A DNA stretch of 64,000 bases from Sphingosinicella sp041916975 (GTDB lineage: Bacteria > Pseudomonadota > Alphaproteobacteria > Sphingomonadales > Sphingomonadaceae), in contig NZ_JAYRYK010000001.1 of NCBI RefSeq assembly GCF_041916975.1, positions 1,488,001-1,552,000 on the forward strand, read 5' to 3'. This document shows, one piece after another, positions 1-9,378 of the stretch. Below the pieces are notes generated by a model. It was not told the DNA's origin. It searched no databases and saw nothing but the letters and a program-made list of their open reading frames with translations. Position 1 is the first letter of the stretch, and every line of letters begins with the position of its first letter. Made by a program: the position numbers and the translations under genes.

Positions 1-1
1 G

Positions 2-3000
2 GATGCGCCGGAGCCGGGCCAGACGCTCGATGCCGATGAACTTCGCCGCCGTCAGGTCGCTGCGGGGCTCACCATGGAGGACATGGAACTGATCCTCGCG
101 CCGATGGTGGAGGACGCGAAGGAAGCCGTCGGCTCGATGGGCGACGACACGCCGCTCGCCGTCATTTCCGAAAACCCGCGCTGCCTGTCGCACTTCTTCC
201 GGCAGAATTTCAGCCAGGTGACGAATCCGCCGATCGACTCGCTTCGCGAGACGCGCGTGATGAGCCTGAAGACGCGCTTTTCGAACTACGCGAACATCCT
301 CGACAAGGATGCGAAGCAGCAGGGCGTCGTCGTGATGGAATCGCCCGTGCTGACGAACCGGGATTGGGCGCGCCTGCTCACGCACTTCGGCGATCAGGCG
401 GCAATCATCGATTGCACTTACGATGTTGCAGGCGGCCCTGCCGCGCTGCGCGAGGCGATCGCGCGCGTGCGCGCCGAAGCCGAGCATCTCGTGCGCTCGG
501 GCAAGAGCCAGCTCTTCCTCACCGACGAAACCGTTTCGAAGACACGCGCGGGCATCACCATGATCCTCGCCGCGGCGGGCGTGCACACGCATCTCGTGCG
601 CAAGGGGCTGCGTTCGTTCGCCAGCATCAACGTGCGTTCGGCCGAGTGCATGGATACGCATTATTTCGCGGTGCTGATCGGTGTCGGCGCCACGACCGTG
701 AACGCGTGGCTTTCGCAGGAATCGATTGTGGCGCGCCATGCCAAGGGCCTGTTCGGCGACATGGACCTCACCACCTGCGTGAACCGGTTCAAGAAGTCGA
801 TCGAGGACGGTCTTCTGAAGATCATGGGCAAGATGGGCATCAGCGTCATCTCGTCCTATCGCGGCGGTTATAATTTCGAGGCGGTCGGCCTGTCGCGCGC
901 GCTCGTCGCGGATTTCTTCCCCGGTATGCCCGCGAAGATTTCGGGCGAGGGTTTCTCGTCGCTGCATGTGAGCGCGGGCGATCGGCACGCACTTGCCTAC
1001 GACGAGGAAGTGACGGCGCTTCCCGTCGGCGGCCTCTATCGCTACCGCGCGAACGGCGAGCCGCACGCCTATCAGGCGAACCTCATCCATCTGCTGCAGC
1101 AGGCGGTGGCGAGCGACAGCTATTCCACCTATCTGCAGTTCAGCCGCGGCGTGCGCGATCTGCCGCCGATCTATCTGCGCGATCTTCTGGAATTCAATCA
1201 CACCCGCCCTCCCGTACCGGTAGAAGAGGTGCAGTCGATCGCCGAAATCCGGAAGCGCTTCGTGACGCCGGGCATGTCTTTGGGCGCCCTGTCGCCGGAA
1301 GCGCACGAGACGCTCTCGATCGCGATGAACCGTATCGGCGCCAAGGCGGTTTCGGGCGAAGGCGGCGAGGACCGCTCGCGCTACAAGCCCTACCCCAATG
1401 GCGACAATGCGAACTCGGTCATCAAGCAGATCGCGTCAGGCCGTTTCGGCGTCACCGCCGAGTACCTCAACGCCTGCGAGGAGATCGAGATCAAGGTCGC
1501 GCAGGGCGCCAAGCCCGGCGAAGGCGGGCAGTTGCCCGGCTTCAAGGTCACCGAAATGATCGCACGCCTGCGCCACTCGACGCCGGGCGTCATGCTCATC
1601 TCCCCGCCGCCGCATCACGACATCTATTCGATCGAGGATCTCGCGCAGCTCATCTACGACCTGAAGCAGATCAACCCCGACGCGCGCGTCTGTGTGAAGC
1701 TGGTCTCGGAAGCGGGCATCGGCACGATCGCGGCGGGCGTCGCCAAAGCACACGCGGACGTGATCCTCGTCTCGGGCAACGTTGGCGGCACCGGCGCGTC
1801 TCCGCAGACCTCGATCAAGTATGCGGGCACGCCGTGGGAGATGGGCCTCACCGAGGTCAACCAGGTGCTGACGCTGAACAGCCTGCGCGGCCGCGTGAAG
1901 CTCCGCACCGACGGCGGCCTCAAGACCGGGCGCGATGTCGTGATCGCCGCGATCCTCGGCGCCGAGGAGTTCGGCATCGGCACTTTGAGCCTCGTCGCGA
2001 TGGGCTGCATCATGGTGCGCCAGTGCCATTCGAACACCTGCCCCGTCGGCGTCTGCACGCAGGATGACAAGCTGCGGCAGAAATTCGCCGGAAGCCCCGA
2101 GAAGGTCATCAACCTGATGAGCTTCATCGCCGAGGAGGTCCGCGACATCCTCGCCGGTCTCGGCTTCCGCAGCCTCGACGAGGTCGTCGGCCGCACCGAG
2201 CTGCTCCGCCAGGTCAGCCGCGGCGCCGAGCATCTCGACGACCTCGATCTCAACCCCATTCTCGCCAAGGTGGATGCGCCCGACAGCGAGCGCCGCTTCA
2301 ACCTGAAGACGCGCCGCAACGAGGTGCCCGACAGCCTCGACGCGCAGATGCTCGTCGATGCGAAGGCCGTGTTCGATCGCGGCGAGAAGATGCAGCTCAC
2401 GTACAGCGTGCGCAACACGCACCGCGCCGTCGGCACCCGCCTCTCCTCCGCGATCACGCGCAAGTACGGCATGAACGGCCTCGCGCCCGGCCATGTCCAT
2501 GTGCGGCTGCGCGGTTCCGCCGGCCAGTCGCTCGGCGCCTTCGCGGTGCAGGGCCTCAAGCTCGAAGTCTTCGGCGACGCCAACGACTATGTCGGCAAGG
2601 GCCTCTCGGGCGCGACCATCGTGGTGCGCCCGCTCGTCTCCTCGCCGCTCCGCTCGCACGAGAACACCATCATCGGCAACACCGTGCTCTACGGCGCCAC
2701 AGCGGGCCGCCTCTACGCGGCCGGTCAGGCCGGCGAGCGCTTCGCCGTCCGCAACTCGGGCGCCGAGGTCGTCGTCGAGGGCTGCGGCGCCAACGGCTGC
2801 GAATACATGACCGGCGGCATGGCGGTGATCCTCGGCCCCGTGGGCGACAATTTCGGCGCGGGCATGACCGGCGGCATGGCGTTCGTCTACGACACGGCCG
2901 GAGACTTCGACACGCGCGTCAACCCGGACAGCGTGATCTGGCAGCCGGTACGCGCCGCTTACTGGGAAGGCGTGCTCCGCGCCGCGATCGAAGCCCACCA

Positions 3001-3148
3001 CCGCGAAACCGATTCCGCATGGGCGCTGTCGATCCTCGAAGACTGGGAAACCGCCCTCTCCCGCTTCGTTCAGATCTGTCCGAAGGAGATGGTGAGCCGC
3101 ATCAAGCACCCGCTGGAGGATGCGGAAAACGTGGTCGCCGCGGAGTAA
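2..3148 (+). CDS. gltB: Glutamate synthase large (alpha) subunit, 5'-truncated by window edge
   Basis: The reading frame is open from base 2, so the gene starts upstream of the window; about 1,048 residues of the usual ~1,500 are present. The family transfers the glutamine amide to 2-oxoglutarate, giving two glutamates with electrons from the small subunit. What is missing is the N-terminal class II amidotransferase domain with its catalytic Cys. What is present is the central domain, the FMN-binding synthase barrel, the 3Fe-4S cysteine cluster (cysteines around GCIMVRQCHSNTCPVGVC, near 2005-2055) and the C-terminal glycine-rich beta-helix domain with repeated GxxGG motifs (about 2490-2900). 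No gltD is visible downstream; the next gene is a GST 42 bp away. The identification is firm. Confidence 0.96.
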   Translation, partial: DAPEPGQTLDADELRRRQVAAGLTMEDMELILAPMVEDAKEAVGSMGDDTPLAVISENPRCLSHFFRQNFSQVTNPPIDSLRETRVMSLKTRFSNYANILDKDAKQQGVVVMESPVLTNRDWARLLTHFGDQAAIIDCTYDVAGGPAALREAIARVRAEAEHLVRSGKSQLFLTDETVSKTRAGITMILAAAGVHTHLVRKGLRSFASINVRSAECMDTHYFAVLIGVGATTVNAWLSQESIVARHAKGLFGDMDLTTCVNRFKKSIEDGLLKIMGKMGISVISSYRGGYNFEAVGLSRALVADFFPGMPAKISGEGFSSLHVSAGDRHALAYDEEVTALPVGGLYRYRANGEPHAYQANLIHLLQQAVASDSYSTYLQFSRGVRDLPPIYLRDLLEFNHTRPPVPVEEVQSIAEIRKRFVTPGMSLGALSPEAHETLSIAMNRIGAKAVSGEGGEDRSRYKPYPNGDNANSVIKQIASGRFGVTAEYLNACEEIEIKVAQGAKPGEGGQLPGFKVTEMIARLRHSTPGVMLISPPPHHDIYSIEDLAQLIYDLKQINPDARVCVKLVSEAGIGTIAAGVAKAHADVILVSGNVGGTGASPQTSIKYAGTPWEMGLTEVNQVLTLNSLRGRVKLRTDGGLKTGRDVVIAAILGAEEFGIGTLSLVAMGCIMVRQCHSNTCPVGVCTQDDKLRQKFAGSPEKVINLMSFIAEEVRDILAGLGFRSLDEVVGRTELLRQVSRGAEHLDDLDLNPILAKVDAPDSERRFNLKTRRNEVPDSLDAQMLVDAKAVFDRGEKMQLTYSVRNTHRAVGTRLSSAITRKYGMNGLAPGHVHVRLRGSAGQSLGAFAVQGLKLEVFGDANDYVGKGLSGATIVVRPLVSSPLRSHENTIIGNTVLYGATAGRLYAAGQAGERFAVRNSGAEVVVEGCGANGCEYMTGGMAVILGPVGDNFGAGMTGGMAFVYDTAGDFDTRVNPDSVIWQPVRAAYWEGVLRAAIEAHHRETDSAWALSILEDWETALSRFVQICPKEMVSRIKHPLEDAENVVAAE

Positions 3149-3190
3149 GGTTGCAGCGCCGCGGGCTTCCCCGTATCACCGGGCTTAACC

Positions 3191-3859
3191 ATGTGGCGCC
3201 TTTACCAATATCCGCTCTGCCCGTTCTCCCGGAAGGTCCGCCTCGCGCTTGCCGAGAAGGGTGTCGAGGTCGAACTCGTTCCCGAATTGCCGTGGGCGCG
3301 ACGCGATGAATTCGTCGATCTGAACCCGGCCGGGCAGACCCCGGTGCTGATCGGAGATCGCGGCGCGGCGCTCATCGACAGCACCGCGATCTGCGAATAT
3401 TTCGAGGAAACCATCGAGCGGATGCCGCTGCTCGGCGCGAGCGCGGCGGACCGTGCCGAGGTGCGCCGCCTGTGCGTGTGGTTCGATCAGAAATTCTACG
3501 CCGAAGTCGGCCACATCCTGCTCGCCGAGCGCATGTTCAAGCGCATCGTGCAGCGCGCATCGCCCGATGGCGGCGCGCTCCGCACGGCGGGCCGCAACCT
3601 CGAACACCACCTCGGCTACATCGAATATCTGCTCGATCACCGTCGCTGGCTCTCGGGCACGACGTTCGGCCTCGCCGATATCGCGGCCGCAGCACATCTT
3701 TCGGTGATCGACTATCTCTCCGCGCTCGATTGGCACGGCCACGCAACCGCGAAGCAGTGGTATTCGGCGATCAAATCGCGGCCCACGTTCCGCGCACTCC
3801 TCTCGGAACGCATGGACGGCCTCTCGCCTCCCGCGCACTACGACAAGCTGGATTTCTAA
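3191..3859 (+). CDS. Glutathione S-transferase family protein
   Basis: This 222-residue protein has an N-terminal thioredoxin-like fold with YQYPLCPFSRKVRLAL, where Cys/Ser after YPLCPFS occupy the glutathione-activating position. The cis-proline motif follows (NPAGQTPVLI), then the DSTAICEYFEE glutathione-binding motif and an all-helical C-terminal domain. Members conjugate glutathione to electrophiles or act as thiol-dependent reductases; the substrate cannot be told from sequence. It follows gltB on the same strand after 42 bp and may be read through from it. Length is normal for a cytosolic GST. Confidence 0.9.
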   Translation: MWRLYQYPLCPFSRKVRLALAEKGVEVELVPELPWARRDEFVDLNPAGQTPVLIGDRGAALIDSTAICEYFEETIERMPLLGASAADRAEVRRLCVWFDQKFYAEVGHILLAERMFKRIVQRASPDGGALRTAGRNLEHHLGYIEYLLDHRRWLSGTTFGLADIAAAAHLSVIDYLSALDWHGHATAKQWYSAIKSRPTFRALLSERMDGLSPPAHYDKLDF

Positions 3860-3873
3860 AAAGCTGCTTACGC

Positions 3874-4305
3874 TTACTTGGGCTTCGGAACCTTCTCGCG
3901 CGCCTTCTGCAGTTCGCGCTCGCGGCGCCACTGCTCGTATTCGTTCCGGCTGCAGCCGACATCGCCCGCGGGGCCGACCGCGCTGCACGCGCTGCTCGGC
4001 GCGACATTCCCCGGTTCGGTGAGCTTCAGCCGCTCGCTCGGAACGTCGGTGCCCGGCTCGCCCGGCTCCGGCGGGGTTTCCACCGTCGGCTCCTCATCGG
4101 GGCGGCCGCAGACCACAATCTCGCCCCGGCGCTCAGGATTCGGGCAGTTTTCCGGCATCCACTGGTCGAGCGGAACGCGCTTCAGAACGCCGCTGTTCGT
4201 CACCGGCGGCTTGGCGCTCTCCGGCTGGGCGGCCTGAGCCAGCGCCGTACCGGATACGGCCGCGCCCGCCATTCCAATCGCTGCAACCAGTGCCAGACGA
4301 ATCAT
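3874..4305 (-). CDS. Small secreted protein of unknown function
   Basis: This encodes 143 residues starting at ATG 4305, preceded by AGGAA. The open frame extends further upstream, but the signal peptide fixes this start: MIRLALVAAIGMAGAAVSG followed by ALAQ is a typical cleavable Sec signal. The mature part is rich in Pro and Glu, has four scattered cysteines (PENCPNPERRGEIVVCG and SACSAVGPAGDVGC) that could form disulfides, and ends in a charged RRERELQKAREK tail. Similar short Cys-containing periplasmic proteins are common in sphingomonads, but I cannot name the family. It converges on the GST gene with 14 bp between the stops. Confidence 0.75.
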   Translation of the reverse strand: MIRLALVAAIGMAGAAVSGTALAQAAQPESAKPPVTNSGVLKRVPLDQWMPENCPNPERRGEIVVCGRPDEEPTVETPPEPGEPGTDVPSERLKLTEPGNVAPSSACSAVGPAGDVGCSRNEYEQWRRERELQKAREKVPKPK

Positions 4306-4410
4306 CACGTTCCTTTCCGCCGCCGCCCGCTGGTGGACGACATCCTCACCCTTACCCAACGCCGCGCGGCGTGAACAGTGCCTGAACTTTTCGTGCTCCG
4401 GTTCTTGCCG

Positions 4411-4552
4411 AGGGTTTGGGGAATTCAGTTCAGGCCGAGGCGAAAACGGTGGATTTCGAGAACCGGAGCGGAGCGTACTTAACGTACGTGAGCACCGGAA
4501 GCGGAGAAAGCTGCCGTTTGCAGCCCGGCATGGGCTGAATTCCCCGAACCCT
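4411..4552. repeat. Palindromic REP/MITE-like element at the 3' end of the glutamate dehydrogenase gene
   Basis: The outer arms 4411-4428 and 4535-4552 are inverted copies matching at 17 of 18 positions. The imperfect pairing continues inward (roughly 4430-4447 against 4511-4530), and the centre holds a second palindrome around CGTACTTAACGTACG (4474-4488). The whole 142 bp could fold into one long hairpin. The right arm contains the stop codon of the dehydrogenase gene, so the unit sits exactly in the 3' untranslated space and could end transcription or stabilise the mRNA. Its overall look resembles dispersed palindromes of sphingomonad genomes. Confidence 0.6.
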
Positions 4553-7500
4553 AGCTCACGAGCAGCGCGCGCGCCTGGCTGCCGAGATGCGCGAGCATCG
4601 CGGTGGTGACGACGCCGGACTTGCGCGCCCGCGCCGTGGCGTCCGCCATGCGCTGGATGAGGACCGGATTGGCCGCGCTCCAGGCCTCGATCGCCTTCAC
4701 CGGATCTCCGCCCTTCTTGGTCTGGCGCTTGATGAGGTCGATACGCAGCTGCTCGAAATCGCGCAGCAGGCCCGCGACGAGCAGCCGCTCCCACGGGTCG
4801 GACGGCGAAAGCTGCGCGGTAACGCCCTTCGCCCAGTCCAGCCCCAGCGTCTCGCCGACACGCGTATAGGCATCGGCAATGGCCCGCTCGGTCACGCCGA
4901 GTTCGGCAGCCAGCCTTGCGTTCCCAATCGATCCATCGAGACCTTCAAGTTCAACGAGGCGCTCGGTGATGTCCGCGGGCGCGCCGTCGCGCAGCAGTTC
5001 CTGCCGCAGCCGCTCGACCTGCGCGCGCGGCTCCGGCCGCAGCAGCTTGTCGAGCTGCTTCGCGAGCCGCTGGATGCCCGGCTTCCACGCCGTGATGCAC
5101 GCCGAGGGCTGATCGCCCGGTGTCGATGCGCGCAGCGCATCCGCCATCTGCGTGCGAAGCCCGCGGATCGATTTAGCGTGCAGCACGATGTGCGTGCGCG
5201 CATCCACCGCCGCGGTGTCGATCGTCCGCCACAGGTCGCGAAGGTCGAACAGCTCGCGCGCCATAACGAAGGCGGAGGCGACATGCGCGAGGCTGGTGCC
5301 CTGCTCCTCCGAAAGCTCGAACGCGAGCGTGATGCCGCCGCGATTGACGATCTGGTTCGCGAGCTTCGTGGCGATGATTTCGCGGCGCAGCCGGTGGCCG
5401 GTCACGCCCGCCTTGAAGGCTTTCAAGACGGCAGGCGGGAATGCCATTTCGAGATCGTGCACGAGCAGTGGATCGTCGGGCAGCGGACTTTCCACAATCG
5501 TGTCGTAGAGCGTCATCTTCGCATAGGCGAGCAGCACGGCGAGTTCGGGCCGTTCGAGCCCGCCGCCGGCAAGCGCGCGCTGCGTCAGCTGCTCATCGCT
5601 CGGCAGGTTCTCGACCACGCGGTCGAGCCGCCCGCTCGCTTCGAGAAGCTGGATGACACGCTGATAGGCGGGCAGCGCACTGCTGCCGCCGATCTCGGCC
5701 ACCGAAATCGCCTGCGTCTGCATCACGTTGTCGCGCAGCACGAGCTGGCCGACATCGTCGGTCATCGATTCAAGCAGCGTGTTGCGCGCCGCCATGCTCA
5801 TCTTGCCGGAAGCGAGCGCGGGCTGCAGCGCGATCTTGATGTTCACCTCGTTGTCCGAACAATCGACACCCGCCGAATTGTCGATGAAGTCGGTGTTGAT
5901 GCGGCCGTGGGCACGCGCGAACGCGATGCGGCCCTGCTGCGTAACGCCAAGGTTCGCCCCCTCGCCGATCACGCGCACGCGCATCTCCTCGGCATTCACC
6001 CGAACGGGGTCGTTGGCGCGGTCGCCGACGTCGGCATTCGATTCTGTCGCCGCCTTCACATAGGTGCCGATGCCGCCGAACCAGCAGAGATCGGCGCGGC
6101 TCTTCAGGATCGCGTGGATCAGGTCGGTTGGCGACAGGCTCTTCGCGTCCACGTCCAGCATCGCCTGCACCTCGGGGGTGAGCGCAATCGATTTCTGGCT
6201 GCGCGGGAAGACCCCGCCACCCTTCGAAATCAGTTTCTTGTCGTAATCGTCCCACGACGATCGCGGCAGCTTGAACAGCCGGTCGCGTTCCTTCCAGCTT
6301 TTCGCCGGATCGGGTTCGGGATCGAAGAAGATGTGACGGTGATCGAACGCAGCGACCACCTTCAGCGTCTTCGAAAGCAACATGCCGTTGCCGAACACGT
6401 CACCCGACATGTCGCCGACGCCGATCACGCGGACCTCGTCTTTCTGCACATCGATACCGCGTTCGCGGAAATGCCGCTGCACGGAAATCCATGCGCCCTT
6501 GGCGGTGATGCCCATCGCCTTGTGGTCATAGCCGTTGGCGCCGCCGCTCGCGAACGCATCGCCCAGCCAGAAGCCATGATCGACGCTGATCGCATTGGCG
6601 ATGTCGGAAAAGGTCGCCGTGCCCTTGTCGGCGGCGACAACGAGATAGGGATCGGGCGCATCGTGGCAGACGATGCCCGCGGGCGGCACGTCCTTGCCCT
6701 CCACGATATTGTCCGTCACCGAAAGCAGCGCGCGAATATAAATGCGATACGCCTCCTGCCCTTCGGCAAGCCACGCTTCGCGGTTCGATGCCGGCGGCAA
6801 CTGCTTGGGATAGAAACCGCCCTTGGAGCCGGTGGGAACGATCACCGCGTTCTTCACCATCTGCGCCTTCACGAGGCCCAGCACCTCGGTGCGGAAATCG
6901 TCGCGGCGATCGGACCAGCGCAGGCCGCCGCGCGCAATGCGGCCGCCGCGCAGGTGGATGCCTTCCACGCGCGGGGAATAGACCCAGATCTCGCGGTAGG
7001 GAACGGGCGGCGGCAGGCCCGGCACCGCATGGGAATCGAGCTTGAACGCCAGCGCTTCCGGCCCTGCTCCGGACTCACCGTTCACGAAGGCATTGGTTCT
7101 GAGCGTCGCCGAGATGATGTCGCGGTAGAGGCTGATGATGCGGTCTTCGTCGATCGCGGAGACATCGGCAAGCCCGCCGTCGATCCGGCCCCGCGCCTCG
7201 GCGATGGCCGCGTCACGCGCCTTCACGCCCGGCGTGAAACGCGCGCGGAACAGATCGACGAGCGCAGCCGTGATCGCGCCGTGCGCGCGCAGCGCATCCA
7301 CCACCGTCTGTTGGCTGTAGGAGACGCCCGTCTGCCGCATGTAGCGGAAATACGCACGCAGCCACACGACATTGCCGATCGGCAGCGCCGCACCAACGAC
7401 GAGCGCGTTGAACACGTCGTTTTCCTGCTCGCCCTTCAAGACCGAACGGAGCGCGGGTTCGGCACGTTCCTTCACGAATGCCATGTCGATGGCTTCGCCG

Positions 7501-9317
7501 CGGCCGCTCTCCACCATGAAATCATGGATCCAGCCGAGCCGCCCACCCGCGAGGTCGAACGGATATTCCTCGATCACGCGGAAGCCGAAGTTCTCGAGCG
7601 CCGGGACGACCTCCGAAAGCGGGATGATCTCGCCGAGCCGGTAGATCTTGATGCGCAGCCGGTTTTCCGCGTCGCCGGGGCGGCGATAGATAAACACGTC
7701 GCGGTCGTCGCCGGTTTCGAGCGCGGTGAGGCGCATCACGTCCTCGGCCGCCTCGTCGGCACTGAACTGCTCGCGGTACGATGCCGTGAAGCTGCGCCCG
7801 TGGCTGAGCGCGAGGCGCGCTGCGCGGGTCGCGCCCGCGCGCTCGGAAAGCGCCGCTTCCAGCGCCTCTTCCCAGCCGCGCACCAGCGATGTCAGCCGCG
7901 CGTCGAGCGCAGCTTCGTCGACCTCGGGCACCTGCCCCGGCGTGGTGCCGAGATAATATTGGACGCGCGCGAGCCCTTCGGCGCGCAGTTCCACGTCATA
8001 GCGCGAAAGCCGTGCCTGGAAGGCATCCTCCAGCATCGCGCCGACACGCTCGCGGATGCCGCTGTGGTAGGCGTCGCGCGGCACGTAGACGATCACGGAT
8101 ACGAACCGCCCGAACGGGTCGAGCCGCGTGAACAGCTTGGGCCGCGGGCGTTCGAGCAGCGACAGCATCCCGAGCGCCATGCCGGTCAGGCGTTCGGCGT
8201 CGACGAGGAACAGGTCCTCGCGCGGGAACGTGTCGATGATGTGCGCGAGCGCCTTGCCGGTGTGGCTGCGCGGATCGAAGCCGAGCGCCGCCTCGACACG
8301 CTCCACCTTGCGGCGCACGATCGGGATCGATTTCGGCGAGGCCGCGAGTGCAGCGGAGGTGAACAGGCCCGCGAAGCGGCGTTCGCCGATCACCTTGCCC
8401 TTGTCGTTGTAGCGCTTGACGCTGACGACATCGTAGAAGGCGTTGCGGTGCACCGAAGAGACCGTGTTCGCCTTGGTGACGAGCAGCGGATCGGGCGTCG
8501 CCATATAGGCGCGCAGTGCCGCCGGCAGCACCTCGAAGCCTTCGGCGCCGCGCCACAGCGGGAACGCCGGGTCGCGCAGCAGTCCGTGCCCCTCGCCCGC
8601 CTTCGGCTCGACCTTCGCATCGGTCAGCGCGCGGCCGAAATCATAGTCGCAGGCGCCGAGCAGCGTGAAATTGTCCTGACCCAGCCAGTCGAGGAAGGCC
8701 TTCGCCTCCATAACGTCGTCGGCAGGCACCGGGATCGACGACCGGCCGAGTTCGGCGCGGGCGTCGCCGAGCCGCGCGAGCATGGCGCGCCAATCTTCGA
8801 CCGCGACGCGCACTTCGGCGAGCACGCGCGCCAGATCTTCGGCAAGCGCAGTGCGACCGCGCGCGCCGACCCGGTCGGCCTCGACATAGATGAAGGACTC
8901 GCGAAGTCCGCCGTCGGCCTCGCCGCGTGCGGGCGCGATCGATTTGACCTTGCCGGCCTTGTCGCGCTCGACCGCCAGGATCGGGTGCAGCATCCGGTGG
9001 ATCGTGATGCCGCTGCGCGTGAGCGCCGCGGAAACGGAATCGACGAGGAACGGCATGTCGTCGTTCAGGATGCCGATCCATGTGCGGCGGCGGCCCGGTT
9101 CGCCTTCAGACGACGCGATCTCGATGACGGGGGCGCCCGGCGTGCGCGTGTCGAACAGCCCGGCCGCGAAGTCGACGATGGCTTTCGCTGCGTCTTTGTC
9201 CAGGTTCTCGGTTTCACCCGGAAGCGCGTGATCGAAAAGCGCGGTTTCTAATGATTTCAATAGATTACGGGAAACTTTGGGTTTCGGCGCTTCATGAGTC
9301 GCCGCGGCGGTCGCCAT
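4551..9317 (-). CDS. gdhB: NAD-dependent glutamate dehydrogenase, large GDH-180 class
   Basis: The protein has 1,588 residues, the usual size of the ~180-kDa bacterial NAD-GDH class that oxidises glutamate to 2-oxoglutarate and ammonia, mainly in catabolism. The N-terminal third carries ACT-like regulatory segments (for example WIGILNDDMPFLVDSV). The catalytic core includes GGLRWSDRRDDFRTEVLGL and VKAQMVKNAVIVPTGSKGGF with the substrate-binding lysines, followed by a nucleotide-binding region (VIGVGDMSGDVFGNGML). The long helical C-terminal domain is complete. ATG 9317 has GGAG 8 bp upstream. It lies 61 bp downstream of the PAS-domain gene on the same strand and may be cotranscribed. The long open frame opposite it is a GC-driven shadow. 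Confidence 0.95.
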   Translation of the reverse strand: MATAAATHEAPKPKVSRNLLKSLETALFDHALPGETENLDKDAAKAIVDFAAGLFDTRTPGAPVIEIASSEGEPGRRRTWIGILNDDMPFLVDSVSAALTRSGITIHRMLHPILAVERDKAGKVKSIAPARGEADGGLRESFIYVEADRVGARGRTALAEDLARVLAEVRVAVEDWRAMLARLGDARAELGRSSIPVPADDVMEAKAFLDWLGQDNFTLLGACDYDFGRALTDAKVEPKAGEGHGLLRDPAFPLWRGAEGFEVLPAALRAYMATPDPLLVTKANTVSSVHRNAFYDVVSVKRYNDKGKVIGERRFAGLFTSAALAASPKSIPIVRRKVERVEAALGFDPRSHTGKALAHIIDTFPREDLFLVDAERLTGMALGMLSLLERPRPKLFTRLDPFGRFVSVIVYVPRDAYHSGIRERVGAMLEDAFQARLSRYDVELRAEGLARVQYYLGTTPGQVPEVDEAALDARLTSLVRGWEEALEAALSERAGATRAARLALSHGRSFTASYREQFSADEAAEDVMRLTALETGDDRDVFIYRRPGDAENRLRIKIYRLGEIIPLSEVVPALENFGFRVIEEYPFDLAGGRLGWIHDFMVESGRGEAIDMAFVKERAEPALRSVLKGEQENDVFNALVVGAALPIGNVVWLRAYFRYMRQTGVSYSQQTVVDALRAHGAITAALVDLFRARFTPGVKARDAAIAEARGRIDGGLADVSAIDEDRIISLYRDIISATLRTNAFVNGESGAGPEALAFKLDSHAVPGLPPPVPYREIWVYSPRVEGIHLRGGRIARGGLRWSDRRDDFRTEVLGLVKAQMVKNAVIVPTGSKGGFYPKQLPPASNREAWLAEGQEAYRIYIRALLSVTDNIVEGKDVPPAGIVCHDAPDPYLVVAADKGTATFSDIANAISVDHGFWLGDAFASGGANGYDHKAMGITAKGAWISVQRHFRERGIDVQKDEVRVIGVGDMSGDVFGNGMLLSKTLKVVAAFDHRHIFFDPEPDPAKSWKERDRLFKLPRSSWDDYDKKLISKGGGVFPRSQKSIALTPEVQAMLDVDAKSLSPTDLIHAILKSRADLCWFGGIGTYVKAATESNADVGDRANDPVRVNAEEMRVRVIGEGANLGVTQQGRIAFARAHGRINTDFIDNSAGVDCSDNEVNIKIALQPALASGKMSMAARNTLLESMTDDVGQLVLRDNVMQTQAISVAEIGGSSALPAYQRVIQLLEASGRLDRVVENLPSDEQLTQRALAGGGLERPELAVLLAYAKMTLYDTIVESPLPDDPLLVHDLEMAFPPAVLKAFKAGVTGHRLRREIIATKLANQIVNRGGITLAFELSEEQGTSLAHVASAFVMARELFDLRDLWRTIDTAAVDARTHIVLHAKSIRGLRTQMADALRASTPGDQPSACITAWKPGIQRLAKQLDKLLRPEPRAQVERLRQELLRDGAPADITERLVELEGLDGSIGNARLAAELGVTERAIADAYTRVGETLGLDWAKGVTAQLSPSDPWERLLVAGLLRDFEQLRIDLIKRQTKKGGDPVKAIEAWSAANPVLIQRMADATARARKSGVVTTAMLAHLGSQARALLVS

Positions 9318-9358
9318 CTCAACACTCCGGATAGAGAATGAAGTGACCTTATGCGATT

Positions 9359-9376
9359 TTGCCTCTTCCGAGGCAA
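9359..9376 (-). terminator. Small hairpin between the PAS-protein and dehydrogenase genes
   Basis: The arms TTGCCTC and GAGGCAA are a perfect 7-bp stem with a TTCC loop, just after the stop of the PAS-domain gene. Only a short A/T run follows on either strand. It could be a weak attenuator or an mRNA processing site rather than a full terminator. Confidence 0.4.
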
Positions 9377-9378
9377 GT

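Noticed and set aside
1436..3109. 557-codon open frame opposite gltB
   Set aside because: It is antisense to the FMN and beta-helix domains of glutamate synthase; composition is typical of a shadow frame.
4587..9251. 1,554-codon open frame opposite the NAD-glutamate dehydrogenase gene
   Set aside because: It is fully antisense to a clear full-length enzyme gene; its translation is Arg/His/Asp-rich with no domain, as expected from GC-rich third positions.
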